Positions 23,608 through 34,878 of a DNA stretch of 64,000 nucleotides are shown piece by piece. The translations under genes and the position numbers were made by a program. Position 1 is the first letter of the stretch. The number at the start of each line of letters is the position of its first letter. Source of the stretch: Paraconiothyrium sp. Pb-2020 (lineage: Eukaryota; Ascomycota; Dothideomycetes; Pleosporales; Didymosphaeriaceae); the NCBI GenBank assembly GCA_022419385.1, contig JAJUBI010000001.1, positions 4,092,001 through 4,156,000 of the forward strand, in the 5' to 3' direction. The notes under the pieces are model-generated. The model searched no databases, was not told the DNA's origin, and saw only the letters and a list, made by a program, of their open reading frames with translations.

Positions 23608-24866
23608 ATGGACAGAGATCCGATTATCGAAATTCTGTACCTGTCCGACAGACAGAGGGCGGTAGACAATCCGTACCTAAAGCTACTTCGAGCAGGCCAC
23701 CCCGAACCCGATCGAGAATTCTACGAAGAGACACAAGGAAAATGGACAATTGAGAACGCTGCTCGTGGCTTGAATCGGTCTGTTATGGATATCTACATCT
23801 GGAGACACGCCTTACTTGGGAAATTCAACAGCCTCAATGCTCTCGATCCGGGCTATCCTCAAGAATAGGACAAGAAGAGCTGAAGAGATCTGCAAAGGTT
23901 GTACAGAAGAATGCAGCAAAGCATCCAATCGTTTGTGGACCACGCAACAAAGAGACACAGGTTCACAAGAAGGGCAAGGGTAGGAAGCTACCAGCTCCTT
24001 CATCATCGTCTCAGGATATAGGAGTGCAAGAGGACGAATGGGTTTCTGAATGGCGCGAAGCTTTAGTCGAGGCGGCCGTTAACAAGATCACGACCGACAT
24101 TCGAAGCGGTGGTGGAAAGAACAAATTCGCATACAACAAGGACTTTCCGCTAGTCACTATTAAGTGGGGTCCCCTTGCCAGAGATCGCATGGCACAAGAC
24201 GAATGGAGGCCTCTTCAGAAAATGGATATCATGCTGAAATTGATTGGCAATAATGGGACTTTGACTACCTCTGTTGTTCCTTTCGCGACCCAAAGCACGA
24301 AATTGCAAGGAGTTCTTGGTCCGGTGCCTACTGGTAGAGAGGAAGAATACCTAAAGCAGAGTCAGGAGCGCACGATGAAGTTTCTTGAATCAGACATCGA
24401 CATTGAGCGCGCAAGCTTTCAAGAGCTCAAGAAACGTGCTTATGAAGTATTCAGCACCTTTCTCCAAGGACTAGAGGACACCGACTGGTGTTTGGGCTAT
24501 TTAAACCCGCAGTGGGGAAATGAAGCCCTCCAGATCACTGACGACAACGACTTTCAAGTGGCAATACGTGCTCTTCGATATAAAGGAGCAACTTCAGTCT
24601 CAATCAGAGTAAGCTCTTTCGTTGATAATACAAAGATAGATGCTAATAGAGCAAGGTGGTCTTTTTGAAGCAACATTTGCCCGAAAACGCGCCCCGCAAA
24701 GCCAAGGCTGTGACGGACGATGACTATGAGAGCGACTTGGAGCTCGCCAAGGACCCAAACCACTGGTACATCGTATGAAACCCCAAATGACTGCTGCGGC
24801 TATCACATGCTAACTAGATAGAACAACAATTTGCAGTTCAAGAAGGTCAGGGTTAAGGAGAACTGA
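23608..24866 (+). CDS. Hypothetical protein with PB1-like C-terminal segment, frame break near 23.85 kb
   Basis: The reading begins at ATG 23608 (MDRDPIIEILYLSDRQRAV) and is open to a TAG at 23868. It resumes in another frame (EELKRSAKVVQKNAAK) through 24608. Two clear introns follow: 24609-24655 (GTAAGC to GCAAG) and 24773-24836 (GTATGA, branch TGCTAAC, TTTGCAG). The last exons encode VVFLKQHLPENAPRKAK, SDLELAKDPNHWYI and FKKVRVKEN before TGA at 24866. The segment ALQITDDNDFQVAIRALRYK, then TSVSIRVVF, resembles the second half of a PB1 domain, which would suggest protein-protein interaction; this is tentative. The frame change near 23.85 kb is either a one-base lesion or a short intron I could not place. 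I do not recognise the family. Confidence 0.5.
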
Positions 24867-24916
24867 GGAATGCTGGCTGTGGGCAACTTCTTTGTTTTCT
24901 AAATGGCATTATACTT

Positions 24917-25370
24917 CTGACCAGGGAGGAAAGAGCTATCAGCTACCTTAAAAACCTGTCGGTGGTGAGTATGCAACACTGCAACATTGCAGCGAAGGTG
25001 GGAAAGATGCTGCGCTGCTTAGTGAGAGCGCACCCAGTGAGAAGAAGTATGGGAACCGCAGAAGAACACCAGAATAGCCGTGCGTCGCTCACGAGACAGC
25101 TCATACATTTTCTCATCTTGCTCTGAGACCTCGGGAGTTGCCTGTCCACGGGTGTTTCATCCGCCAGTCGATAGCTCTTTCCTCCCTGGTCAGAACGTAG
25201 CCGTACGTCACTCACGAGGCAGCTCATACATTTTCTCACCTTACTCTGAATATTGCATCCTCTACTCACCACCAACAGTTTCCTCAATCTTCCATCCACT
25301 TCAAGGCGAAGGTTGCCGGCGTTCCTACCTGCCAGCCAGTAGCTCTTTCCTTCCTTGTCCCGAGGCCCTT
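24917..25370. repeat. Degenerate repeat family: two direct copies and one inverted copy
   Basis: Units at 25077-25126 and 25199-25248 align almost base for base with only transition differences (GCCGTGCGTCGCTCACGAGA versus GCCGTACGTCACTCACGAGG). Each is followed downstream by a module containing TAGCTCTTTCC (25172 and 25340 areas). An inverted copy of the second module lies at 24917-24944, matching 25166-25193 in reverse complement, and similarity continues inward for ~100 nt. The array starts ~50 nt after the stop of the preceding gene. The origin is unknown. Confidence 0.6.
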
Positions 25371-25516
25371 CTCCCACACTTACCTCACTCGCCTTCCGCC
25401 TTTTCCACCTTCTCTCCACCACACCAACAGCCTTGTAACCTCAATACAAGCAAGGCCTTGACAGCAACGTTTTCTATTTCAGCAACGCCTTCTTTCACAT
25501 ACCGCCTTCCTTGACA

Positions 25517-26496
25517 ATGCCGAAAGCAAAGTCTAGCACGAAGCCTAGAGCGAAGGCGTCAGCTTCGAAGGCATCAGCTTCAGCGCCAGGACCCCAAAGG
25601 CCGCACCTACCAAGTATCCTACGCGCGTCATCCGGATTCCTCAGGTACCTCTCAGAAGACCAGTGTAGTTGAGTGGAATTAACATACCTTGGCAGCAGTG
25701 CACCGCTCCCTGTTACTCCGTCACCAACTCCTCTTTCGCTCACAGCCGCTCCATCGCCAACACTGGGGACGTTAGGTGAGAGAACATTACCTCCCTAATC
25801 TGATGGTTTGTCTAATATCTTCTCACAGCTACCCGTTCGCCACCAACCCCTCTTTCGCTCACAGCCGCCCTATCGCCGCCAGCCGCCTCGCCAGTATCCA
25901 CTCCTTCACTCCCGTCGACACTGGAAATGACGAAGCGCCGTCACTAGAAGCGCTTAACACACACTACAAATCACAGCTATGGGACCAGAGTCTCTCACAT
26001 CCCATCCAATTACTGTTGCAACTTGATCACGCATTGGAAATATCTCCTGGGACCGCTACGTGCTTACACAGAGGAACGGTACCAGATGGTTATTCGAGGG
26101 GCGATACAATCCAAGAAGAACGGACATTTGTGGACAAGTGTCCAGCAAGTCGAATTAGCTTTCACCTGTCCCCATACCAGTCAGTCTGTGCTTCAACGCC
26201 CTACATTGTCTAGGCTCGCCGCCGCTCTCAACCTCGCCGATGATGAGTACTGGAAGGCTGGCCACCTGCACTGGCAAGCGAGCCACAAGCATAACCTTTC
26301 GACGAAGCGGATCTCTTGTGCCGCGCAGGAGCACATTCTCCTGGAACCGGGTAGAGAGAACGCGGGTATCAGGAAGCGCCACCAATCTGGGGAGATTCCT
26401 TGCGATCATCCCGGCGATACGAAGTGCTTGTTCGGTAATGTCTGGTATGAAGGAGACGAGCCGCCGGAGGGACCACAATTTTTCAGATACACGTAG
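25517..26496 (+). pseudogene. Broken gene for a His-Me/zinc-binding-loop-like protein
   Basis: A plausible start at 25517 (MPKAKSSTKPRAKASASKAS) is followed by likely introns with donors at about 25636 and 25775. The Pro/Ser/Thr-rich exons then read SPTPLSLTAAPSPTLGTL and SPPTPLSLTAALSPPAAS, which are duplicates of each other. Reading next moves to a second frame (TPVDTGNDEAPSLEALNTHY) and to a third (AYTEERYQMVIRGAIQSKK) without visible splice sites. The last part, ISCAAQEHILLEPGRENAGI followed by RKRHQSGEIPCDHPGDTKC, resembles the zinc-binding loop region of homing-endonuclease-type proteins common in fungi. With two frame breaks it looks like a decayed gene, or one with unresolved introns. 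The family call is tentative. Confidence 0.4.
25722..25877 (+). repeat. 37-nt direct duplication in Pro/Ser-rich exons
   Basis: Copies at 25722-25758 and 25841-25877 agree at 34 of 37 positions, with C/T differences only. They encode the duplicated peptide PTPLSLTAA on either side of a probable intron. Confidence 0.7.
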
Positions 26497-26854
26497 ATAG
26501 ACTCAAATGCCGCAGCGACGAGCACGCAAATTACAAACGCATGATTTCATCTCACGAGAACTTCATCAGCTTCACGCTACGTGAGAAAAACTAGTTACAG
26601 ACGGTGGAAAGGGGTATAGATTGCTATGCCTATGCAAAGCTCGTCTGATTAGGAGTTCATCTCCGAAGGGGAAATCTAAGGGTCATGCGACATCCACATT
26701 CGCGTGTCTAAGCATGATTCTCCCGTGCGCCGAAGTGCTGTCCATGCCATGCCATGCGTGCAATGATCCGCTCAAAAGGTAGATAGCGAGGCGAAAGAAG
26801 TGCCTCTATGTACGCCAATTTCCGTGCTCATGATACCGTTGCAACCCTACGTAT
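26497..26854. other. Intergenic, convergent 3' ends
   Basis: About 360 nt between the broken 25.5 kb locus and the TPS1 stop. CATGCCATGC direct repeats occur near 26745. No gene is present. Confidence 0.4.
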
Positions 26855-28650
26855 CTAAGAAGGGTTGACCACCAGGTCTTCGTCTTTCTCCTGCTGAGGG
26901 GCAGGAACACCACCGTTCTCTGTAGGAGCAGCTGCCTGCTGGTTGGTAGCCTCGGCATTGGTGTTGGTCGCGTTGCCCTCGTTGCTGGTGGGCTTGGGCT
27001 GGAATGACGCCTGTCCCTCAGCTCGGGGCGCAAATTTGACCTTCCTGTCGGCTTGCTCAGATATCCTGGTGAGCTCCTGGACGAAAGATTGTCCCCACCA
27101 TGCACTGGGTTCTGTTAGCTGAGACTAAGTGTAGTATCTGACGTTTCTTACCTGGTGTACTTGCGAATGTACCTGGAGAGCTTCTCGTAGTTCTGCGCCC
27201 GCTGCTCGTCGCCCATGGTGACCGCATCGTGAATGGAGTCAGCCAACTCCTCGGTGTTCCAGGGGTTGACGATCAAGCTGCCGTTCAAGCTCTGGGCGGC
27301 GCCGGTAAACTCGGATAGGATCATGACACCGTGACGCTTCTCTTGAGTCGCGATATACTCATATGACACAAGGTTCATGCCGTCGCGCGTTGAGGAAACG
27401 AGACAAGCATCTGATACAGAGTACAGCGCGATCAGCTCGTCGAAGGAGACCGACTTGTGCATAAAGTGGATAGGCATGAACTCGATCGTGCCAAATTTGC
27501 CGTTGATGCGACCGACAAGCTCGTTGACCACAGCGCGGAGATTCTGGTACTCCTCGACATCTTGTCGGCTGGGGACAGCGACTTGGACGAGAACGACCTT
27601 GCCAATCCATTCGGGATGTTCGGTGAGAAACACCTCCAATGCGTGGAGTTTCTGGGGAACACCTTTGATATAATCCAAGCGATCAACTCCGACGATCAGC
27701 TTCACACCCTCAAACTTCTTTTCGAGCGCTGCAATGCGCTCCTGGACCTTGGGCTTCTTCAGTCCTTCGTCAAACTTCTCAGGATCGATTCCGATGGGAA
27801 ATGCGCCGACGGTGATCAGCTTGCCCTGGAAGTCTACGCCGTTGGGCGTTGTCGCAAGGCCCCTCGTGGCTCGTCAGCGCATGGTACATATATTGTATGG
27901 CTGAACTTACAGAATACGGGAGCAGCTGCTCAGGAAGTGGCGGGCATAGTCGTAGGTGTGGAAGCCGATCAAATCGCAGTGTAGGACACCGAGGAGAATC
28001 TCGTTGCGTACGGGCAAAATGCGGTAGATTTCGGAGCTAGGGAACGGTGTGTGAAGGAAGAAGCCTAGCTTCACGTTCTTCTTTGTGTTGCCAATTTCCT
28101 CGCGCAGCATCGCAGGCAAGAGCATCAGATGATAATCGTGGACCCAGACCATATCGTTGTCCTGTACATCTTTTGCAATTGCCTTCGCGAAGAGGCGATT
28201 CGCTTCGGTGTAGGCGTTCCAAGCGGACTCGTCGAAGGTGATCTCTCCGGGGTGATAGTGGAAGAGAGGCCAGAGGATGGAGTCTGTAGGTCAGTATTGG
28301 TTTGCGCCGCGCATACGAAGCGAGAGCTTACTTGAGAAGCCGTTGTAGTGACGGTCGGCCAGGTCGTCGTCGAGCATCACTGGAACTGCGTTGTGCTCCT
28401 TCTTCAGCTGCGCCTTCAAGGAGCCAATCTCATTCTCGGGAATCTCCAAGCCAGGCCAGCCATACCACTGGAATTGGGTTGATTTTGATAGACCACTCAG
28501 TCCGCTAACGAGGCCTCCGGAGGACATGGAGAAGTCGTATTTGCCCTCTTCTGAACGTTTGATGGTGATGGGGAGACGATTGGAGACGAGGAGCAGGCGC
28601 CCCTCGGTCGTGTGTCGCCGCACCAACTTGGTCGGTGGAGGAGGGACCAT
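26855..28650 (-). CDS. TPS1: Alpha,alpha-trehalose-phosphate synthase (UDP-forming), 550 aa
   Basis: Four exons: 28332-28650, 27911-28283, 27152-27862, 26855-27104, all in phase. The enzyme is a GT-B fold glycosyltransferase of family GT20 that makes trehalose-6-phosphate from UDP-glucose and glucose-6-phosphate in the cytosol. Landmarks are LLLVSNRLPITIKRSEEGKY, SSGGLVSGLSG, WYGWPGLEIPENE, MVWVHDYHLMLLPAMLREE, FFLHTPFPSSEIYRILPVR, the substrate-binding DRLDYIKGVPQKLHALEVF, and MNLVSYEYIATQE. The C-terminal ~70 residues are a low-complexity Asn/Gln/Pro/Glu tail typical of filamentous fungi. An AGGGG stress-element-like motif sits at 28704-28708 just upstream of the ATG. Known fungal TPS1 is stress-inducible, but regulation here is inferred. 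Confidence 0.95.
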
Positions 28651-29522
28651 ATCTGTGTGGTTATATGCGGTTTGTGGGAGGAATGAAAGACTGCTGTAGC
28701 TAGAGGGGTGCTGTTATGCAGCTTGTTGGGGTGGTGAGTAGGGAAGGGATATAATGGGAAAGGGTTGGCACCAAGCACCTACAAAAGAAGCGACAGGCCA
28801 CGTTAAGTGGTATGACGGGCGAAGTATGCGGCGCCCGGCACGATAAGAATTCGCTCGTGCGGCTTGGGGGTGACGACAGTATGATTTTGCGCAGAAAGAC
28901 CCACACCAGGATGCGGGTGCGCACAGGTTGGGCGGTAGCGGACGGGCGTGAGAACAAGGCTGCGGGAGCTAAAGTTGCGAAATAATAGGCAGGGCCACTT
29001 GGAGGCTAGGACAGGCGCACAATCCTGAGGCGTCGCGAAAACAGGTGAAGGCAGCTTATTGCCAAACGCGCGCAGCTCCAAATTGCATGTTGCTGGCGGG
29101 CAGTGACGTAGCCGGCGGAAGCACGGCGCAGCCCCAGCAACGAGCCACATCACAGCAAGACGGGGCCAGAGTCAAGTCTGACAGAGTTTCGAGGCCTTCG
29201 ACGGCGTGGAGGGAGCGCCGGTCGGCTGTAGCTGGAATCTGCGCCAGCCTGTGCCTGTTTCTTTTCTTGTCTGGCACCGTTGATCTGCAACGTGCATGAA
29301 AGCTGGAAGCTTCCTTGATTTGGGTGCCCCGCGCGCATGCATCACGTGCGCCTGCGTTGCTGGAGCGGGCTAAGCCTTCTCGGCACGACCGCGGCCTGGC
29401 GCGCCCCCAACGCGTCCATTCTCGCCCGGCGTTCTCACTAGCTCGTTCCCCACAGAGAGAGCCGCCAGACCAAGGACTGGGAATCGAGGATACTTGACGC
29501 GTCAGTCATTGAGCCGCCCAGC
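28651..29522. promoter_or_regulatory. Divergent promoter region of TPS1 and HIRIP3-like gene
   Basis: About 870 bp between divergent starts. One AGGGG (STRE-type) core lies at 28704-28708 next to TPS1. GCGCGC-rich segments lie at 29330-29420 next to the other gene. The ORFs here (28700-28957, 28803-29153) show no family signal, but a 5' UTR intron for TPS1 is possible. Confidence 0.4.
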
Positions 29523-30836
29523 ATGTCAGACTCCGAGACAGACGTTCCTTCGAAGGCGGCCGTTTCGAACGCGATTCGCGATATCGTTGTTTCAATACAC
29601 AAAGCAGGCAACGACGACGACCTCACCGTCAATCACGTCCGCACTGGAGCTGAGCAGAAGCTTGGATTGCCTGCTGGCTTCCTCAAGAAAGACGGGTGGA
29701 AGAACGAGAGCAAGGACTTGATCAAAGAGGCCGTGGTATGTTGCTTGCCAACTGCTGCCCCATGGGGTGAACAAAAAAAAAATTAATGCGGCTGGTAGGA
29801 CAAGTACTGCGGCGACGAAATCGCGCCTGAACCTAGTCCAAAGAAGCCCTCCAAGGCGAAGCCGAAAGCGAAGCCTGAACCGAAGAAGAAGGCCACCAAA
29901 TCAGCGACTGGTAGCGCGCCGCGTGGGACCAAGAGAAAAGTAGCTGCGCCTGCGAAGAAGTCCCAAAAGAGGAGGAAGACCGTATCTTCCGACGAAGAAT
30001 CAGAAGCTGCGCTCTCGGACTCACCTGCACAAGATGATGAACCGTCCGACGCCGAAATCGAACCGGCTAAGAAACCCGTGGGTCGGCAAAAGAAAGTGGT
30101 AGCCGAGGATTCAGATGAGGAGGAGAGCGTTCCACAGAAGAATCGGGCCCAGAAGGAGGACAAGGATGCTGAGAGCGACGAAGAGGCAAAGAACATTCAG
30201 CGCCCTGTAACACCACCTCCAGTTGCCAAGGATGTTGATGACGAGAGCGACCTTTCGAGCCTCCTCGATGAGTCTCCAGTTAAGAAACGGAAACGAACCA
30301 CCGAGAAGCCCGCAAAGGCAGCGAAGGGCGCGAAAGCAGCCAAACCAAAGGCCGCCAAGACTGAGAATGACCCAGATCAGGCAGAGATAAAACGGTTGCA
30401 AGGTTGGCTTGTCAAGTGTGGTATTCGCAAAGTGTGGGGGAAAGAGCTCGCGAAATGCGACACACCCAAGGATAAGATCCGCCACCTCAAGGCCATGCTG
30501 AAAGACGCTGGGATGGACGGCAAATACTCCGTTGAAAAAGCCGCTAAGATCAAAGAGCAACGTGAGTTTGCCAAAGACCTGGAGGAAATCCAGGCAGGCG
30601 CCGCAGCCTGGGGCGAGGCTACCAGCACTGGACGTCCACGTCGAGCGGTGGCAGCACGACCGGTACAAACAGTTGCCCTTCTTGAAGACAGCGACGATGA
30701 AGATGCAGGGGATAAGGCTCAGGATGAAAAAGACGAGGGCACGGATGACGATGATAACGATGATGATGATTCAGCCGATGACGACTCTGGATCAGATGAC
30801 AGTCTGGGTGGGAAAGACGAAGATGATTCCGACTAG
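29523..30836 (+). CDS. HIRIP3-like histone-chaperone-associated protein with DEK-C domain (416 aa)
   Basis: Two exons: 29523-29735 and 29799-30836. The N-terminal ~75 residues (VSNAIRDIVVSIHKAGNDDD, LTVNHVRTGAEQKLGL, FLKKDGWKNESKDLIKEAV) match the DEK C-terminal-like helical domain. A long basic/acidic linker rich in Lys, Pro, Glu and Ser follows. Residues ~268-350 (RLQGWLVKCGIRKVWGKELA, HLKAMLKDAGMDGKYSVEKA, KIKEQREFAKDLEEIQ) match the conserved C-terminal block of HIRA-interacting protein 3 relatives. The extreme C-terminus is a long Asp/Glu/Ser acidic tail, as in histone-binding proteins. It is probably nuclear, with a role in histone H2A/H2B or H3 handling inferred from the family. Confidence 0.75.
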
Positions 30837-31913
30837 AACATGAAGCTGGGCATTTTCGGCTGCATAATGCCTTTCTTGATTTAACGCACAAAGCGCATAA
30901 TTGGAGACGTCCCGAAGTTGCCCTCGTAGGGGTTCCTTCTACGGCTCACGAAATGTCCAACTAACTATAACACCGTATCGGTCCTCAAAAGTGTCTTTAG
31001 ATACCCCTATCGTAATCGTAGTAGCTGTTGCTATGAATAGTAATACATAATTGCATATTTCGGTACTCGGACCTGCCCCTCTCCGCTGCCCTTGTTGACA
31101 TTTGAATAAATGGCCTATTTGTGATCACAGGTGATCATCCCACTTCCCAAACTGCACATGATACTCTGGCCAGTCGTACAATAGATCATACGTAACTTCC
31201 ACCATCTAGCCGGATGCTGGCTTGGACATTTCGTACAAAGCTTAACTCGAGGTAGGCTCGAAGCTAGGTATTTGGACTTGATATGAGCATGGTATCCTGT
31301 GAACTCAAGTTCTAATGGCTTTCCCGGAGGACATGCGCTGAGCAATCAGACCAAATGCAGCGACCGAGGACATGAAAATGACGAGATTATAGAACTACAT
31401 GTTGCTCATCAGTATGGACTCCCCATTGTGGCATTGACAAGACGGACGGCATTCCTTGAGTATGAGCTTTCCTCGGCCTCAGTGCGAGCTTCCACGAACA
31501 ACCGACGTAGGTTTGGTAGATTAGACGGCTTTTCGTGTCAGCACTAACTTCAATATTGATTTTCCCTCATTTCGAAGCTTACCATGCTGTTTTCTCTTGT
31601 TCGTATGTTCGCTCGTGATGCGATCCAAGATGAGGTTCGATGCGACGGGCTAAGCACGGACCCTCCGCCACTGTCAATGTGGCAGTCGCTTTGGACGGAG
31701 CTGCAGGCTCACCGATTCGAGCCTCCATAATTCATTCCCCAACACCAACTGGTCGCCAATACACTGACGCCCGGTCGTAACGACACCTTCTCCTCCAAAA
31801 TCGTGCCGCCGCCTCTTAGACTTGCCCCCGCAAACGTCACCCGTGAATATCGAGCTAGTACGGCGAGTGAGGGGCCCGGCCGTGGTCGTGGCCTACATCT
31901 GTAAAGCGTAGTG
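30837..31913. other. Intergenic region
   Basis: About 1.1 kb upstream of the AP-1 beta gene. The ORF at 31299-31547 shows no family or splice support. No repeat was recognised. Confidence 0.4.
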
Positions 31914-34496
31914 ATGGCGGTCAATAGAATAAGAGGCGCTTTCGCGGTGCCGAGGAAAGGAGAGACGTTCGAGCTGAGAGCAGGTCTGGTGTAAGAGACA
32001 TGACAGGATTGCTGCAGCGCATATAACTAATTGTTGCCTCCAGGTCTCAATATGCATACGAACGGTCAGCGCACCTCTACTCTACATGCGTGCAGGAGAT
32101 ACTGAGATTATGCTAGGAAAGAAGCCATCCAGAAGACCATCATGTCCATGACACTGGGCAAGGATGTGTCTGCGCTGTTCCCTGACGTGCTCAAGAACAT
32201 TGCGACCGCCGATCTCGACCAGAAGAAACTGGTATATCTGTACCTCATGTAGGCACACCAAAGCGCGGTATTGGCATACTCTACTCACACACTCACTAGG
32301 AATTATGCCAAATCACACCCCGACCTCTGTATTCTTGCTGTCAATACATTCGTCCAGGACTCTGAAGATCCGAATCCACTGGTTCGCGCGCTCGCTATAC
32401 GGACAATGGGTTGCATTAGAGTGGATAAGATGGTCGACTATATGGAAGAGCCCTTACGGAAAACTCTCAGAGACGAATCACCGTATGTCCGGAAAACTGC
32501 AGCTCTTTGTGTCGCAAAGCTTTACGACTTAAACCCTGCAATGTGCATAGAGAATGGCTTTATCGAACAACTGCAAGAGATGGTCGGCGACCCAAATCCT
32601 ATGGTGGTTGCAAACTCAGTGACAGCGCTTGTGGAAATACAGGAAACTAGTCCGGAGACGAAGGCATTCACCATCACCGCCGTAACGCTGAAGAAGATGC
32701 TGATGGCCCTCAATGAATGCACAGAATGGGGTCGCGTCACGATCTTGACCACTCTTGCCGACTACAAAGCACATGATATCAAAGAGGCGGAGCACATCTG
32801 CGAAAGGGTTTCACCTCAATTTCAGCATGTCAACCCCAGCGTGGTGCTCGCTGCTGTAAAAGTCGTCTTCTTGCACATGAGACATATTTCTCCAGAACTT
32901 ACCAAGTCGTACACAAAGAAAATGGCGCCACCGCTAGGTATGCCTGCTCCAAATAGTGTCTCTCCAGTATCTAACCTGACGCAGTTACACTTATATCCTC
33001 CGCACCCGAAGTCCAATACGTTGCGCTCAGAAATATCGATTTGATCCTCCAGAAGCAGCCCGACATTTTGAGCAAAGAGATGCGCGTATTTTTCTGCAAG
33101 TACAACGACCCACCCTACCTAAAGCTACAGAAACTCGATATCATGGTACGGATAGCGAATGACAAAAACGTCGACCAGCTGCTTGCGGAGTTGAAAGAGT
33201 ACGCTATGGAAGTTGACATGGATTTTGTCCGCCGAGCAGTCAAGGCGATCGGTCAAGTAGCCATCAAGATCGAAAGCGCAAGCGAAAAATGCGTAAACAC
33301 TCTTCTGGACTTGATCAACACCAAAGTCAACTATGTCGTACAGGAAGCGATTGTAGTAATCAAGGATATATTCCGAAAATATCCCGGTTACGAAGGCATT
33401 ATACCGACTCTTTGCCAATGTATCGATGAGCTGGATGAGCCAAATGCCCGAGCAGCTCTCATTTGGATCGTTGGCGAATATGCCGAGAAGATCAACAACG
33501 CTGGCGAAATCCTTACTGGCTTTGTGGATACCTTTGGGGAAGAGTTTACTCAAGTATGTAGCCTTTGTGTTATGGGTTACTTCAGGCTAACCATCTTTAC
33601 AGGTGCAACTTCAAATCCTCACTGCGGTTGTCAAGCTTTTCCTCAAGAAGCCGGATCAATCTCAAGGTTTGGTGCAAAAGGTACTTCAAGCAGCAACAGC
33701 AGAGAACGACAACCCGGATATTCGCGACCGAGCATACGTATACTGGCGACTTTTGTCCAGCGATCCTCAAGTCGCAAAGGTAAGTAATCCTCCGCCACGA
33801 CAGCGGGGCTTTACTAACGGTCTGCAGAACATCGTCCTCTCCGACAAACCTGCAATAACCAGTACCATACAAGCTATGCCGCCTCAGCTACTAGAGCAGC
33901 TCCTTGCAGAGCTCTCGACGCTGGCTTCGGTGTACCACAAACCTCCGGAGGCTTTCCTCGGCCAGGGTCGGTACGGGGCAGAAGCCATGCAAAGAGCCGC
34001 CATCGAGTGAGTATACTATCGTATAGCACTTTCACCTCAGCTAACACGTCATAGGGAACAACAGGAAAATGCACGCGAGAACCCGATTGCTGCAGATGCT
34101 GTCGCAGCGGCGGCTTCTGGAGGCCAGGCACCACCTCAATCGAATATCGAAAACCTCCTCGACATCGATTTCGATGGCTCTGCACCTGCGTCATTACAAA
34201 AGCAGCCTGCTGGCGGCCAATCAGGACTGGAAGGTCTGGCTGGTACACCTCAACGTGTTGCTTCACCTGCAGTAGGAAACGCTGCGCCCGCATCGACTAT
34301 GGACGACCTGCTAGGTCTTTTCGGAGACGGTGGTGGAGGAGGGGCAGCACCTGCTGCCCCCATGACCAACGACGACATTATGAATGGCTTTGCGGGCATG
34401 GACATATCTGGAAACCACCAACCCCCGCCACCACAGCAACAATTGGACGGACAAGCTGCACCAAAGAGCAACCAAGAGTTGCTGGATTTGTTCTAG
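31914..34496 (+). CDS. APL2: AP-1 clathrin adaptor complex subunit beta (744 aa)
   Basis: Eight exons: 31914-31990, 32044-32064, 32117-32248, 32300-32937, 32985-33553, 33603-33779, 33828-34006, 34055-34496. All phases agree, including a 21-nt exon 2. The adaptin N-terminal solenoid covers residues ~1-590, with landmarks KGETFELRAGLVSQYAYERK, MTLGKDVSALFPDVLKNI, KLVYLYLMNYAKSHPDL, ALNECTEWGRVTILTTLADY, APEVQYVALRNIDLILQKQP and VNYVVQEAIVVIKDIFRKYP. The C-terminal hinge is Gly/Ala/Pro-rich and holds clathrin-box-like LLDID and a terminal LLDLF. There is no ear (appendage) domain, as in other fungal AP-1 beta chains. The protein sorts cargo at the trans-Golgi network and endosomes. Confidence 0.94.
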
Positions 34497-34878
34497 ACGT
34501 CTCGGGAGGCCATGATTTTGGGTTTTGTTGGGCGAAAAGCAGTCGATAGCATTTTGAGGGCGCATTGCAGGCTGCGAGCTCCTTGTACGAGACTATGTAG
34601 AGAATGAACAGGCAACACCGCACATGGCGGCCTAGTGAGAGACGATACAACGAGCTTGCAGGGTGAAGGTGATGCGCCACAGCGGGTGGCGAGAGCGACC
34701 AAGCGAGACAGCTTGCTTGGCAACTGACGCAACCCAAACAGAAAGTGCTATCAAGCTACGTGCTGCCTTGCAGGTTTCTCCTCGTATGGCCGCCTCAAGC
34801 CGCACGAAACTTAGATAGGTTTCTCTTGCGAGCAGCACCCTCACTCTCACTTTCTGCGCGCCGGTCCACTCAACCGTC
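34497..34878. other. Short intergenic region AP-1 beta / VID27
   Basis: About 380 nt holding the 3' end of APL2 and the promoter of VID27. No other feature was seen. Confidence 0.4.
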
